The translations under genes and the position numbers were made by a program. From assembly GCA_917880885.1 (NCBI GenBank), contig OU862912.1, positions 45,123,117-45,187,116 of the forward strand: a DNA stretch of 64,000 bases, given 5' to 3'. The notes beneath the pieces are model-generated. The model searched no databases, was not told where the DNA came from, and worked only from the letters and a program-made list of their open reading frames with translations. Positions 22,421 to 32,225 of the stretch are shown piece after piece; position 1 is the stretch's first letter; each line of letters begins with the position of its first letter. Source of the stretch: Limnephilus marmoratus. Taxonomy: Eukaryota; Arthropoda; Insecta; Trichoptera; Limnephilidae.

Positions 22421-24435
22421 ATGACTTACCAACAAGCACAGAGATGTAAGCAGTCAACAGATGCGAGACAGAAACAAAAATTCGAGAGGCTCAACCAAGA
22501 TAAAAAAGGTGATCGAAAACAGCTTGATCAAAATAAAGTTGTTATTAACATTTCGTCCCTTGCGTTGAGCCCACAGGCGACTTCTGTGCTTGCCAAGGGG
22601 ATGAACTATGCAGTTGCCCCCAAAAAGATACCTGTGGAATCTATCGTATGTGGTGTAGAGACAGCACTGCATTCAATGATGAAAGTCCATAAAATGTCAG
22701 AGACCCAAGCAGAAGATATACGACAAGAGACGTGCCATATTTTGAAAAGGGCCAAAATACCCCGCCCAAACATCACAAAAGGAGAGTTTGTGGCCTTAAA
22801 AGAATTGCGCGCCAATGAGGAAATCTTAGTTCTGCCTGCCGACAAAGGTAATGCCACTGTGGTGATTAATACGGCAGACTACATCAAAAAGATGGAAGAC
22901 CTCCTGTGCGATGCCGGCACTTACAAGAAGATTAAAAACAACCCCACCAATAAGATTGACTTGAAGACAAGAGAGCTAGTTAAAGCTTCCAGTATTAGGA
23001 AAGAGGATCGATCTGGGCTTTTCGTAAAAGCCTCCAGAACTCCTGCCCTATACGGTCTTCCAAAAATTCACAAAAAGGATATACCAATGAGACCGATTGT
23101 CAGTGCTATTGGTGCACCTACTTACAAACTGTCCCAATACCTATCTAGACTACTGCAGATGCAAACTGGAAAAACTGAATCGTGGATTAAGGATTCCACA
23201 GATCTGATCAGTAAACTTAAGAAGGTTAAGACTGATGAAAGGGATATTCTTGTCAGTTTTGACGTAGTTTCTCTTTTTACGAATGTGCCTCTAGAAGACT
23301 CCATGACAATGCTCAGGGAGATATATGAGGAAGACATTTGCAAACTTTTTGAGCACTGTCTCAAAACAGGATATTTTGCATTTCAGGGTGAGCTTTTTGA
23401 GCAAGTGGAAGGAGTTGCGATGGGCAGTCCGTTGTCGCCAGTTCTAGCTAACTTCTTTATGGAGAAGTTTGAAGAAGTGGCACTTGACACAGCTTCGGCT
23501 GTTCCAAAGGTATGGTGGCGTTATGTCGATGATGTTTTCGCCATTTGGCCTCATGGAATAGAGAAACTGAATGAATTCCTAGACCATCTTAACTCACTTC
23601 ACAGTAAAATTAAGTTCACAATGGAGTTGGAAAATAACCACAAAATCCTGCCTTTTCTAGATGTGGAAGTGATGCGAAAAGAAGATGGTAGCCTAGGACA
23701 CACCGTGTATAGGAAACCAACTCATACGAATCGGTATCTACATGCTGATTCGCATCACCACCCAGCGCAGAAGAGAGGACTTATCCCGAATATGTGAGAA
23801 TATGTGAAGAAACAAAAATCGGAGCGGAACTTACTAAGCTCACCGATGCACTGGAGCGTAACGGTTACCCGGCAAGGCAGACAAGGCAAATAATAAGAGC
23901 CAAATCTACACCAAACGAAGACAGAATTGAACAAGAGCCTAAAGGCTGTGCTTTCCTACCTTATGTTCACAATGTGACAGACAGAATTGCCAGACTGTTG
24001 AGGAAAGAAAGCATCAAGACTGTCTTCGGAACCACGACCAAAATACAAGACCTACTGAGGTCTGCAAAGACCAAGTTTCCTCTGGAAACAGATGGAGTAT
24101 ATAAACTCAGCTGTTCCGGATGTGATAAGGTCTATGTTGGCCAGACAGAGCGGACGATCTCCAAAAGGATATCGGAACACTTTCGAGCATGTAAACTTGG
24201 CCACCCTGACAAATCGGCAATCGCCGAGCATTTAATTGAAACCGGCCATTACTTCGGATTTGTTCCTGAAGTCCTGGGAAGACCCAAAACCTATAGAGCA
24301 CGCTTAATTACAGAGGCAATTGAAATTCATAAAAATCCTATTAACATTAATAGAGACGACGGAGCTAAGCTCAATAGTTCTTGGTATCCGGTAATTGACG
24401 GCTACACCAAAGCTAAATACAAAAAACCATCTTGA
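22421..24435 (+). pseudogene. Penelope-like RT with GIY-YIG endonuclease (one frameshift)
   Basis: The first frame is open from 22262, inside the left inverted arm; MTYQQAQ at 22421 is a likelier start. It runs to TGA at 23795. It contains RPIVSAIGAPTYKLSQYLS, VSFDVVSLFTNVPLE, EGVAMGSPLSPVLANFFME, the catalytic RYVDDVFAIW and KILPFLDVEV, the telomerase-like RT set of Penelope elements. The frame then shifts by one base (AATATGTGAGAATATG near 23795). The second frame, 23794-24435, has the GIY-YIG domain: DGVYKLSCSGCDKVYVGQT, then R--EH and an IAEHLIETGH segment. The end KAKYKKPS lies in the right inverted arm. Except for the frameshift the motifs are intact, so the copy is young but not translatable as one protein. 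Confidence 0.9.
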
Positions 24436-24529
24436 AGTATACTGTATTGCCAGCCCGCAGTGGATTGGTGCTGGCAACACGGTATTGCTTCGAAGTACTT
24501 AAGCACACATTTCATCTCTAACATTTACA

Positions 24530-24580
24530 CATCTGCCCTGATGATGGACACTGTAACGCTGTCCGAAACGTTGGCTAAAG
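24530..24580 (+). ncRNA. Hammerhead-ribozyme core in the right PLE arm
   Basis: The arm reads CTGATGA, then GGACA, a 9-base loop and TGTCC, then GAAAC. That is the conserved CUGANGA box, stem II and the GAAA box of a hammerhead ribozyme in the right order. Penelope-like elements are known to carry hammerheads in their terminal repeats. I did not settle stems I and III, so self-cleavage is inferred from the core only. Confidence 0.6.
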
Positions 24581-25259
24581 GAGGAGGTAGCGCAACACTG
24601 CATAATACCCCAAAAGGAAATAACCATAAAATTTTTGGCCGTGAAAACCTAAAATCATATCACTCTGAAGTTTGTAGATATTAGTTCAACACATAAATAT
24701 ACAAACCACCCACGTTCAATATATGAGCTGTAGATATTCGTCCGACATACAGGCTGTAGATATTAATATCTGGAGTCGTGTTAACGTTCTTTTTTTTAAA
24801 TGATTTTCGGCTATGTAATTATCGTTTTTTCACACCTATAAAATTATGTCCCGTCTTTCCGGTTTATAAAAAATGGTCTGATTTTTCGGGTTGAAATTTT
24901 CAAAAATTACCCAGGGTTTCAAAAATACGATTAAAAAAAAATACAAAATGTCTTAGAATATTTGCCTGAACCGGAAAAAAAAATAAAAAATGTTATGCAA
25001 GTGGCCTATTATCATCAAATCAAAACTAACTTTGGTTGTCTGTGAATTTTCAAACAAATTTGCTTTGAAAAAGAGTCATTTTCTAAATTGGAATCATTGG
25101 GTGAATAATTCAGACAAGCGATAAAATATAAGTACCAAGTACCTACACATGGAATTGATTTATCAAAAATCAAGATTTTCAGACTATCCCGTGATTTTTC
25201 ACGGGTCTGCGCTAGTTTCGTAATATTTATGTGTTGAGGTACTGAATTGTAGAAGAAAT

Positions 25260-25751
25260 AGTATTATTACAAAAAAGTAATAGACTATCAAGGTAAGAAC
25301 CTCACTCCCCAAGTCGTGGCGAGTCGTTTTGCGCACTGGCAACACTGAGTAAAGCGCCAGGGCTTGTCGGCGAACGGAACGCGCACTAAACTTTTAAATT
25401 TAAATTCCGGTCCATCCTAACAAAACGCGCGCTCGGTTGATGGTAGAACAATAATAGAGAGATTAGTGAATTTTACGATGATTTTACTATGACTCGATAT
25501 TACATAACTGAAATATTTCTGTTTTGATAAAATATCATTAATAATAATTATAATCCGTATGAAAACAAATTTTGGTAGCGTAACTAAATAGACAAATAGT
25601 ATGTAAATATTGAATTAACAAGATAAGTTCCGAATCTCGTTATGAGAGCGCAGAAGAGATCATTTATGCTTGACAGTCCAAATGTTCTAGTGGAATTTGT
25701 GTTGTAGTGGAAAATTCAAATTAATAGTTAGTGAATAAATTATAGTTTAAG
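25260..25751 (+). promoter_or_regulatory. Probable promoter and 5' UTR of white
   Basis: The bases upstream of the exon 1 ATG include a locally GC-richer block (GGCGAGTCGTTTTGCGCACTGG and GCGCCAGGGCTTGTCGGCGAAC, 25317-25376) that is free of recognisable repeats. An in-frame TAG lies 9 bases before the ATG, so translation cannot start further up in this exon. The transcription start was not determined. A non-coding upstream exon cannot be excluded. Confidence 0.45.
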
Positions 25752-25832
25752 ATGCCGAGCACAGATGAGCACGAACCCTTGATATCAACATCTGCTGAAC
25801 ATCAAAGGGCAACCTACACTGTAAATAATCAC
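25752..25832 (+). CDS. white: white, exon 1 (N-terminus)
   Basis: Encodes the first 27 residues, beginning MPSTDEHEPLISTS and ending YTVNNH. It starts at the only ATG after an in-frame stop (TAG at 25743-25745). It ends at a consensus donor, CAC-GTAAGT, in phase 0, which matches the phase-0 acceptor of exon 2 at 49929. White is an ABCG half-transporter that pairs with Scarlet or Brown to load ommochrome and pteridine precursors into pigment granules. The acidic EPLI/EPLL-type N-terminus resembles moth and butterfly White proteins, as I recall them. The link to exon 2 across 24 kb of transposons is inferred from phase, order and strand. Exon 1 alone is too short to prove identity. Confidence 0.7.
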
Positions 25833-26154
25833 GTAAGTTATTTTTATTAAAGCTGATTTTAGCTGACCCTTTACTTTTAATGTAGGTAAGTGGTAAGCGC
25901 AGTTGTACGTTCGTTTACGAAATTTAAATTTTTACACGTGAATTATAAATATTGTTATTTACGATTAGTAATATTATCATAATCAACATCCGAATATTCA
26001 TGGCGTATTGGCACATTTACAAAATTCGTGCATTAGTAAACATAATGTTGATTACACTAATATAAGATTAGTGTCAAATAAAATACTGAAAATTTGTATT
26101 AGAAATCTAGATGCCTAGAGGAAAACAGTATTGTGACTAAATCGTGAATAAATT

Positions 26155-26395
26155 TCAGTCCTGTTCATAAAGATGGAAGTTAGCTTTTAATAGTAAAATA
26201 CCTACCTTATTTTTTCCATATGAATATTTATGTAATATATCATTAAAGAAAAAGATAATAATAATAAATCTAATCGAAAATATGAAGAAGAGCAAGACAG
26301 AAACAACACAGAAAAATAAAAAGGTAACGATCACAACTGGGATCTCTCGCCTTACCGGGACAAGCGCCTCAACCAACTCGGCCATTGCTAACTCT
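26155..26395 (-). mobile_element. tRNA-derived SINE, reverse orientation
   Basis: On the - strand, AATGGCCGAGTTGGTTGAGG gives a good RNA polymerase III A box followed by CGCTTGTCCCGGTAAGGCGAG and a degraded B-box region (GAGATCCCAG). A T-rich and AT-rich body follows. The head is like a Leu/Ser-type tRNA. A second partial copy lies close by in the opposite orientation (26455-26590) sharing CGTTTTATTTTTCT and the AATGA-ATATTACAT end. Confidence 0.6.
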
Positions 26396-26454
26396 TCTTT
26401 TTTAAGTCATTTTTGTCAATCTCATATTCCAAATATTATCTTCAACTAATTTCT

Positions 26455-26590
26455 GGATAAGATCTGGGTTTACGACCCAATTGCGACTGTTACCGTTTTA
26501 TTTTTCTACGTCTTGTTCTTTTTCGTATTTTCTTTATTATCTTCTTCTTCAATGACATATTACATTGATGGGAATAACCTTCAAAAGTTT
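26455..26590 (+). mobile_element. Partial SINE copy, inverted relative to its neighbour
   Basis: GATCTGGGTTTACGACCCAA, then ACTGTTACCGTTTTATTTTT and a C/T-rich run ending AATGACATATTACAT, matches the reverse complement of 26220-26335. It lacks the A-box head, so it is a fragment. With the copy at 26155-26395 it forms an inverted pair separated by about 60 bases. Confidence 0.5.
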
Positions 26591-27303
26591 TTATAAAAGA
26601 GGGTTATTCTAATAAAAATTGAATATTTATGTAACTGTTTTTGATAGTTTTTTTCTTACTTTCCCCTTTGATTATGCATTGTCCATTAGTGTTGTGTTAT
26701 AAAACGTAATAACACATTTGTAATTATTACTTACATAACGGATGAGAACCCAAGTGAGAATGATCTAATTATTTTCTCTTTTATAAAAATGAAGAAGAAT
26801 GAAAATTCGGTATGAAGTGACTGCTCCTTTATCGCCTCTCCGGAAAAAATGGGCAAAGGGATTTAGCTTAGTTAAATTCGGATCAGTCGAACTTCAGCCC
26901 CAAATGGTAATAAATCTTAGACTTGTTATTATGATAATATGAACCCCAAATGAACCTTGACTGAAGTGCCAATTCCTACATATTACACATAAGCTAAGAC
27001 GACGATATTATTCTCTTAGCTCCGTCGATCAAGAGGTTGAAAAAAAATCAGAGAAGATGCTACCTGTAAAACTTAAAGGAAAACATATATACATCTAAGA
27101 ACGTATAAAATACTTGGGGCACATAATTACTGAAGACCTCTCTGACGATGGTGATATTGAAAGACAAAGGAGAAGTATCAGTTGTCTAATAAATATGATT
27201 GCCCGAAGATTCTTCCAATGCAGCAATAATGTTAAAAAAAACTTTGTTCAATGCATTTTGGACTAGCCTGTCTGTATACGTGAGAAACGAGGTTTCACCA
27301 CCG

Positions 27304-28108
27304 CAGTGGCGGATACAGGGGGGGGGCGCAGGGGGCGCGCGCCCCCCCCTTGGCCACCCTAAATACAAGAAAATCTTTCTTCAATCATTCGCTCTACATG
27401 TCTAAACCACATAATCGTCGCCTTGCATTATTTTCATATTTTTCTCACACCTTCAAACATGGCTTTCTATAGCATTTAGTCCTTTTTTTTACATTAACTC
27501 CACACAGGAGGCCCTGAGGAAAATAATTTCCCTCAGGGCCTATGTCATCTGGGATGCTGTGTGGAGGGTCTTTTTGAGGAGAGGAAGGAATGAACATTGG
27601 TCTTGAAGAGACCCATGTTGTAGGAAGGAGGAAACACAGAAGTCGGCAAATAATTCCACAGCCGAGCTGTTGAACACAAGAACGAGTCGAAGAAACGACC
27701 CGTTCTCATGTGACAAATGTCAACCGTGTACAAATTTTGGGCACGCATTTGGCGTGTTTCCCGACTATGCACCGGTACCGAAGGGATCAATGACGCTAGT
27801 TCCTCGGAGCATCTGCCATTGTAATACCAGTAGAACAATGTTAGCATTCCCATCCGACGCCTGTGTTCTAAATATTGCAATCCGTCTGTTAAGATGGAAG
27901 AATCTATTAAGCGGACCGCCCGTTTCTGCACAGAGTCGTGGGTATTTTTTAGGTATTTTGGAGCTCCAGACCGGAGGTGGCTGCCATGGCACGACGGTAT
28001 AGTCGGTCTCCTCTTTATGCGGTTCGTCGTATTCTCCCCGTTGTCTACTTTTTAGTTTTCTTATATCTTTAGCGCCCCCCCCTTGAGTTTTTTCAGTATC
28101 CGCCACTG
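27304..28108. mobile_element. hAT element, 805 bp, TSD CACCACCG
   Basis: Ends CAGTGGCGGATAC and GTATCCGCCACTG are perfect inverse copies, flanked by 8-bp duplications CACCACCG at 27296-27303 and 28109-28116. No transposase. Its interior carries a LINE fragment on the - strand, which either inserted into the element or was picked up by it. A GC-rich G and C run lies just inside the left end. Confidence 0.88.
27480..28020 (-). pseudogene. CR1-like LINE C-terminus and 3' UTR inside the hAT
   Basis: A 128-codon - strand frame (27931-27545) has KRAVRLIDSSILTDGLQYLE, LTLFYWYYNGRCSEELASLI and RLWNYLPTSVFPPSYNMGLF. These are the conserved end of the post-RT domain of CR1/jockey-type LINEs in insects. 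Downstream (27540-27480) is the CCCTCAGGGCC hairpin-like 3' UTR that recurs at 10395, 30040 and 50320. Upstream frames to about 28020 look like further decayed coding. No RT core. Confidence 0.7.
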
Positions 28109-28465
28109 CACCACCGAATCAGCTCGATGGAACGACTCCGGATCCAATATAATAACGCCTGCAGATTGGTACAAAAGGTACAGCAGTGCATCGACATTTT
28201 TTTATAGAACTAAGACTGAATGGATTGGCCGGTCTGATGAGACACCGGGTCACTGGAGCCAGGATATTGGCCTCCGACAACATGGTGGTGACCGCAGCTT
28301 TCCAGCACAAAGCGCCACTCCGCGCGGGGTCCGAGCTCACTCAAGACCACGCCCTACATAATTGATTATAATAATAATTATTCATTGACTAAAATTTACT
28401 GTGTATGTATGTATAACTACGTGGAATGTGTGGGATTGCACTATCCCCCCCACATCCTGGAATAA

Positions 28466-28503
28466 AAGATTATTATTATTATTATTATTAATTAATTAAT
28501 TGT
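28466..28503. repeat. TTA/TTAA microsatellite
   Basis: Run of TTATTATTATTATTATTA followed by ATTAATTAATT, the likely 3' tail of the LINE fragment upstream. Confidence 0.8.
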
Positions 28504-28689
28504 ATATTATGTCGGTACGACTTTGCACACAATAACGTGATCACTACTCACTACATCATTAGGAGTAGGGGGAGCCTTGAAGATTCGCATCAAGTTACAT
28601 AATACCAGTATGTTAAATAATAGGTACTAATAAATGTGATAAAATGAGATACAATGGTTACACTTATGAAAACATTTTACATGTTTTAT

Positions 28690-28915
28690 AACTGGTCAGT
28701 GGTTGAGTGGGCATAGCGCTTGGGTCCCACCCAAGCGTCGCGTGTTCGATTCCTCGGCTGGCTAAGTCCTCCATCACAACACAAGCAACATTTTCGGCTT
28801 TCTGTGGTGGTAGTAGGAGATTTTCAAACATTGTTGGGTTATTCGTAACCCGGGAATGTTTGTATTTCTTTAAAAAAAAATGTGTTGGTAATCTAACTAA
28901 CTAACTAAACCATCA
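28690..28915 (+). mobile_element. tRNA-derived SINE
   Basis: The head reads GTGGTTGAGTGGGCATAGCG (A box) and GTCGCGTGTTCGATTCC (B box) at the right spacing for RNA polymerase III. A body of about 130 bp follows, with CTTTCTGTGGTGGTAGTAGG and GGTTATTCGTAACCCGGG, then an A run and CTAACTAACTAA at the end. The latter may be the tail repeat. Total about 225 bp. The tRNA of origin was not determined. Confidence 0.75.
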
Positions 28916-29273
28916 CGCCGTTTCCCCGCAGGGGTAGGCAGAGAGGACGGACCGCCAGACAACTCGATCTTGGCACACACTCCTTGCCTCGTTCACATTC
29001 ATACATCGTCTGATACATGCTCTGATTCACTTGGTCGTGCCATGTCTTCCTCGGGCGTACCCGACTTCTTCTACCATTCGCATTTGCGTCATATATTCTC
29101 CTTACATTCATTTCCTCGTTCATTCGCTCTACATGCCCAAACCATCTTAGCGTCCCTTTCTTAATCTTACTCATTACGCTTACATCAGCCTTGCATTCTT
29201 CGCGGATCTCCACATTTCTCGCACGATCGTACATGGTTTTACCACACATACGCCTCAGGGATCTCATCTCCAC
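28916..29273 (-). pseudogene. LINE C-terminal fragment (reverse strand)
   Basis: A 122-codon - strand frame contains RSLRRMCGKTMYDRARN, KKGTLRWFGHVERMNEE and GRRSRVRPRKTWHDQV. This is the conserved C-terminal tail found after RT in a widespread invertebrate LINE group, with the signature LRW-GH-ERM and GRP-K-W. No RT core is adjacent. The SINE ends where this fragment ends, so the two may have inserted one into the other. Confidence 0.7.
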
Positions 29274-29649
29274 AACATTCAGTATAATACCTAATAGGTA
29301 GGAAAGCGCCTATTTATAAAGAATTTAAAAAATCGTTTTCATCTAAATACGGTAGGTACCTGTAAACTTTCCGTACGGGCCAGTTACTTCACAGAGTTTG
29401 AACAATTCATCAAATTTAAAGTTAATGTGGTACTTGAAAGAATTCATAATTTTCTCTATATATAGATGGCGCGAATTTCATTATTTTAAGAAAAAACGCT
29501 TTTTAAAACGTTGCATTATTTTTAGGAAAAAATGCATTAAAATATTAAGATGAATTATTTTTTTGCGCCCGCACACTGTACATACGCAATATAAATATGA
29601 TTTATTTTTTTGTGAGTCCAGCTCGCAAGAGTCCCAGCCGCTCCCATCC

Positions 29650-29880
29650 CATGGTCGATCGATATAGGTTTTATCGAAAATGTCGGTAACTTGTCAGCGC
29701 TCCCCAGCACGACTGCAGGCTGCTAACGAACAAATAACAGTTCTCATCAAATAAATTAGGAACCCTTAGTCGTTGTTAACTGTTGTTTGTTCGTTAGCAG
29801 CCTGCAGTCGTGCTCGGGAGCGATGACAAGCTACCGACATTTTACATAAAACCTACATCGACCATGCTAGATGAGCCAGT
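29650..29880. repeat. Hairpin MITE centred on TTAGTCGTTGTTAAC
   Basis: The left arm CATGGTCGATCGATATAGG...AATGTCGGTAACTTGTCA...CACGACTGCAGGCTGCTAACG is repeated in inverse as GTTAGCAGCCTGCAGTCGTG...TGACAAGCTACCGACATTTT...ACATCGACCATGC. The arms are about 95 bp. Related decayed hairpins lie at 47150-47370 and 51658-51755, the latter with a near-identical GATCGACCATGCTA end. Non-coding; superfamily not determined. Confidence 0.7.
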
Positions 29881-29959
29881 GAGACTATGGCATAGAAAGG
29901 GGAAGGAGATGTTAAAGAGGAAGTTGGGGAAGAACCTGGTTATTCTTTTTACTTCTTCA

Positions 29960-30190
29960 GCTGGGCTCTCTCAATCCATCGGCTTCCACCACAATGGGGG
30001 GATGGATTCGTAAATTTGTCACTCCTAAACTTTTTACTTCCCAGAATTTCCTCTCCTTCCTTTCCCTAAAAAGACCCTCCACACAGCATCCCCAAAGATA
30101 ACATAGGCCCTAAAGGAATTTTTCCCTCACGGTCTCCCGCGTGGAGATAATATTAAAAAAGCCTCATTCTGCATAATTCTCAAAGGAAAA
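29960..30190 (+). mobile_element. CR1-like LINE 3' UTR fragment
   Basis: ATGGATTCGTAAATTTGTCACTCC-like sequence, AAAAAGACCCTCCACACAGC and CATAGGCCCTAAAGG...CTCCCGCGTGGAG match the tail at 27480-27600 (reverse) and 50320-50520 (reverse). Confidence 0.6.
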
Positions 30191-30885
30191 AATATACTTT
30201 TTTATAAATACAAATATACTTACTTACGTATAAACTAATTCATTATTTATGATTTTTATTATTGGTGTCACAGTATTAGATACAGTTATAACAGGCCGCG
30301 GGATCTACCTACTATGAGTATCTACCGTGTAACCAGAATGTTGTGGATAAAATAATATAAAATACAAATGTGTTTTATCAAAGCTACTCTAAGGCTTCTT
30401 GTTTCTTCGGTATCACGTTACCAACTTCCCCATCTCCCATTTCCTCTTCCGCAACTAATATATAAGTGGCCACCAAAAGCCTGTACGTTAACACCCTTGA
30501 TTTAGTTCAATAAACAATAATTAAACCGCGTAGAAACCAGCTACGGTTTGACATACCCAATGACTAGATAAAATACTTACCCTAAGCTTGGCTTGACTTG
30601 GCATACCAATAAAACTTTCTGTCCACGGATTTACCAAAATGGCGGCCAAGATGGAACCAATATGTTTTACGTATCATATAAACTGAATAATAATCATGGA
30701 AACCGCCACCGTGTTTGTACAACATTTTGTACAGAATGTTTTGTATGTATTTGGATATGTATGCCAAGTCCTCCTCCTAGACATTTTGTTTAGTCATTGG
30801 TCATACTTAACTTTTCAGGCGACTAAAAGAGGTACTAACGAACGGAATACTTTTTTAAACCAAAAATATCAACAGTGCTCTAGGG

Positions 30886-32148
30886 CAGAGGTTTCCAAAT
30901 TTTCCCAAGTCGTGGCACAGTTAGAAAATTTGAATTTTCTCACGGCACCCTAGTCATGTAAAATATCTATCTGTAGAAGCTATATTTCATATTTGTAAGA
31001 GTATGAAGAAGAAACCAGGTAAGAAACTAATACAACTCGTTTAAAAAAAAACAAGCACATAAATTGGTAGGAAAACATAGGTGAAAATACAAAGAAAATG
31101 CAAACATAATTACAAAAACCTTCCAAATACTCTTGAGGTGTGTATGTTTAGTTTAGTGCACAATTTTTCGAATCGGGGCATAAGGCTTGATTCGGCTACT
31201 CTCATTTCTTTTTCCACATTTATTTTGGAGCGATATTTGCTCTTTATCAACAACCACGGAAAATCAAGCTTTGCACAGATATGAAGTCGCAAAGGGAATG
31301 AGGACCCTTATAGCTTTTGCACTTAAAATTGAATACTCATTTTTGACTGATACCCAAAACTCCGTCAAATTCGAACAAGCGTGTTTTGTTTTTACGCTGT
31401 TGTCACCCGAGAGGTCAATTAGATTTTCTTCTTCTTGCGTAGTTAAATCTTGTAGAGCTTGAGCACGAAATGGACCTTGGATTCATCTTGACATAACTTC
31501 AAACTTCTCCACTTGGTCTTCTGCGAAGTACTTTGCAAACCAATCAGTTAACATTGATAGGTGTTCTGTGTTCTGTGAAAAGGGTCAGCAAGTTATATGA
31601 AACCTTAACTTCACTACGGGCCATGTTCTGTTGTAATATTGGAAAGCAATCTTTGCCTCCATTATCACTCATTTTTCTCTTACACAGTTGTAGTTTTTTT
31701 CCTGAATAATGAAATCTCTTCTACAGGCTTGATTATGTGCATGTTATGACCTCAAACGTACGAGATGGTAAATAATAATACAGTAGTACAAAAGGGACGT
31801 GTGCTCGGCTCCCAAATCTATAAAAAGACCTAGACACAAAATTCGGGGCATCCCACGAGGAACATATGAAAGAAAATAACAGACCGTGTTCATGTATACA
31901 ATACTTTGGTGACAATATCCTTCGTGAATTTTTTCCCGCGGTCGAGTGTCACCCCCCTACCCCCTGCCGCCTGCCCAGATTCACACCCAGAGCGCGGACC
32001 AGCCACGCGGATTATTTTCCAATCCATAAAATGTTTGTATTCATGCCAATTTTGATTTGTAGTAGATACATTGGGGGGGCCCCGCGGCACCTCTAATCTC
32101 TCTCTGTGACACCCCTGGGTGCCGCGGCACCTACTTTGGGAACCTCTG
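30886..32148 (-). mobile_element. hAT (Buster-like) element, 1.26 kb, TSD CTCTAGGG
   Basis: Left end CAGAGGTTTCCAAATTTTCC and right end TTTGGGAACCTCTG are inverted. Exact 8-bp duplications CTCTAGGG lie at 30878-30885 and 32149-32156. The target has TA at positions 4-5, the preference reported for Buster-type hAT elements, and the transposase scrap inside has a Buster-like C-terminus. Internally deleted. Confidence 0.87.
31110..31292 (-). pseudogene. hAT transposase C-terminal remnant
   Basis: A 60-codon frame reads ...WLLIKSKYRSKINVEKEMRV, then AESSLMPRFEKLCTKLNIHTS. The KSKYR-KLNVE-DLRVALS--KPRFE-LC pattern is the C-terminal tail of Buster/ZBED5-type hAT transposases. Upstream - strand sequence to about 31700 probably holds more of the gene but is too broken to follow. 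Confidence 0.6.
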
Positions 32149-32225
32149 CTCTAGGGTGTACGGCATGTAATAATATAAACAAAAATATCAACAGTGCTGT
32201 AGGGTGTAACGGCATGTAAAAATTT
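32149..32225. repeat. ~45-bp tandem duplication of the hAT target flank
   Basis: AAAATATCAACAGTGCTCTAGGG (30863-30885, continuing at 32157 as TGTACGGCATGTAA) is repeated at 32181 as AAAATATCAACAGTGCTGT, then AGGGTGTAACGGCATGTAA. The hAT entered the first unit. Confidence 0.75.

Larger units (their letters stand above)
22118..24660 (+). mobile_element. Penelope-like element (PLE), TSD CACTCTGAAGTTTG
   Basis: A 2.5-kb element bounded by 14-bp direct duplications (22104-22117 and 24661-24674). It has inverted arms of about 223 bp (22118-22340 and 24402-24625), nearly identical by eye. The left arm is thus a reversed copy of the element's own 3' end, a known PLE arrangement. The + strand encodes RT plus a GIY-YIG endonuclease. 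It sits within an array of CTGTAGATAT motifs, which its target duplication splits cleanly. Confidence 0.9.
20957..24787. mobile_element. Unclassified element with repeated CTGTAGATAT(TAGT) subterminal motifs
   Basis: It is inserted in copy A of the TA-flanked family between 20956 and 24788. The left end carries ACTAATATCTACAGG, GAACTAATATCTATGAG and GACGAATATCTACAG. The right side carries the reverse complements CTCTGTAGATATT, CTGTAGATATTAGT (22058-22105), TTTGTAGATATTAGTTCAAC (24674), CTGTAGATATTCGTCCGACA and CTGTAGATATTAATATCTGG (24727-24770). Multiple subterminal copies, mirror-oriented, look like transposase-binding sites. No coding of its own is seen. It has been filled by the 21072-21925 element and a Penelope-like element. 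Confidence 0.55.
17126..25006. mobile_element. TA-flanked DNA element, copy A (outer, multiply interrupted)
   Basis: Ends GGCCACTTGCAT and ATGCAAGTGGCC at 17126 and 25006 are flanked by TA. Its left part (17126-17395), middle (20780-20955) and right part (24788-25006) match the uninterrupted copy at 21072-21925 block for block. The gaps are filled by an R4-type LINE and by a second element with CTGTAGATAT motifs. No transposase is seen in either copy. TA targets suggest a Tc1/mariner-related family, but the termini alone do not prove it. Confidence 0.75.
27040..28500 (+). pseudogene. C-terminal end of a non-LTR retrotransposon, split by a hAT
   Basis: Before the hAT, + strand frames read YLGHIITEDLSDDGDIERQRR, then INMIARRF and a KKTLFNAFWTSLSVYV piece (27100-27290). 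After it (28117 on) they continue with LRIQYNNACR, in the order expected for the carboxy-terminal domain downstream of RT in a LINE family common in invertebrates. The end is AATAAAAGA followed by a TTATTATTATT microsatellite, a typical tail. The hAT at 27304-28108 interrupts it with a clean 8-bp duplication. Clade not fixed. Confidence 0.65.

Noticed and set aside
28700..28760. Possible tRNA gene on the + strand
   Set aside because: A and B boxes are present but the cloverleaf does not close and a SINE body with tail follows.
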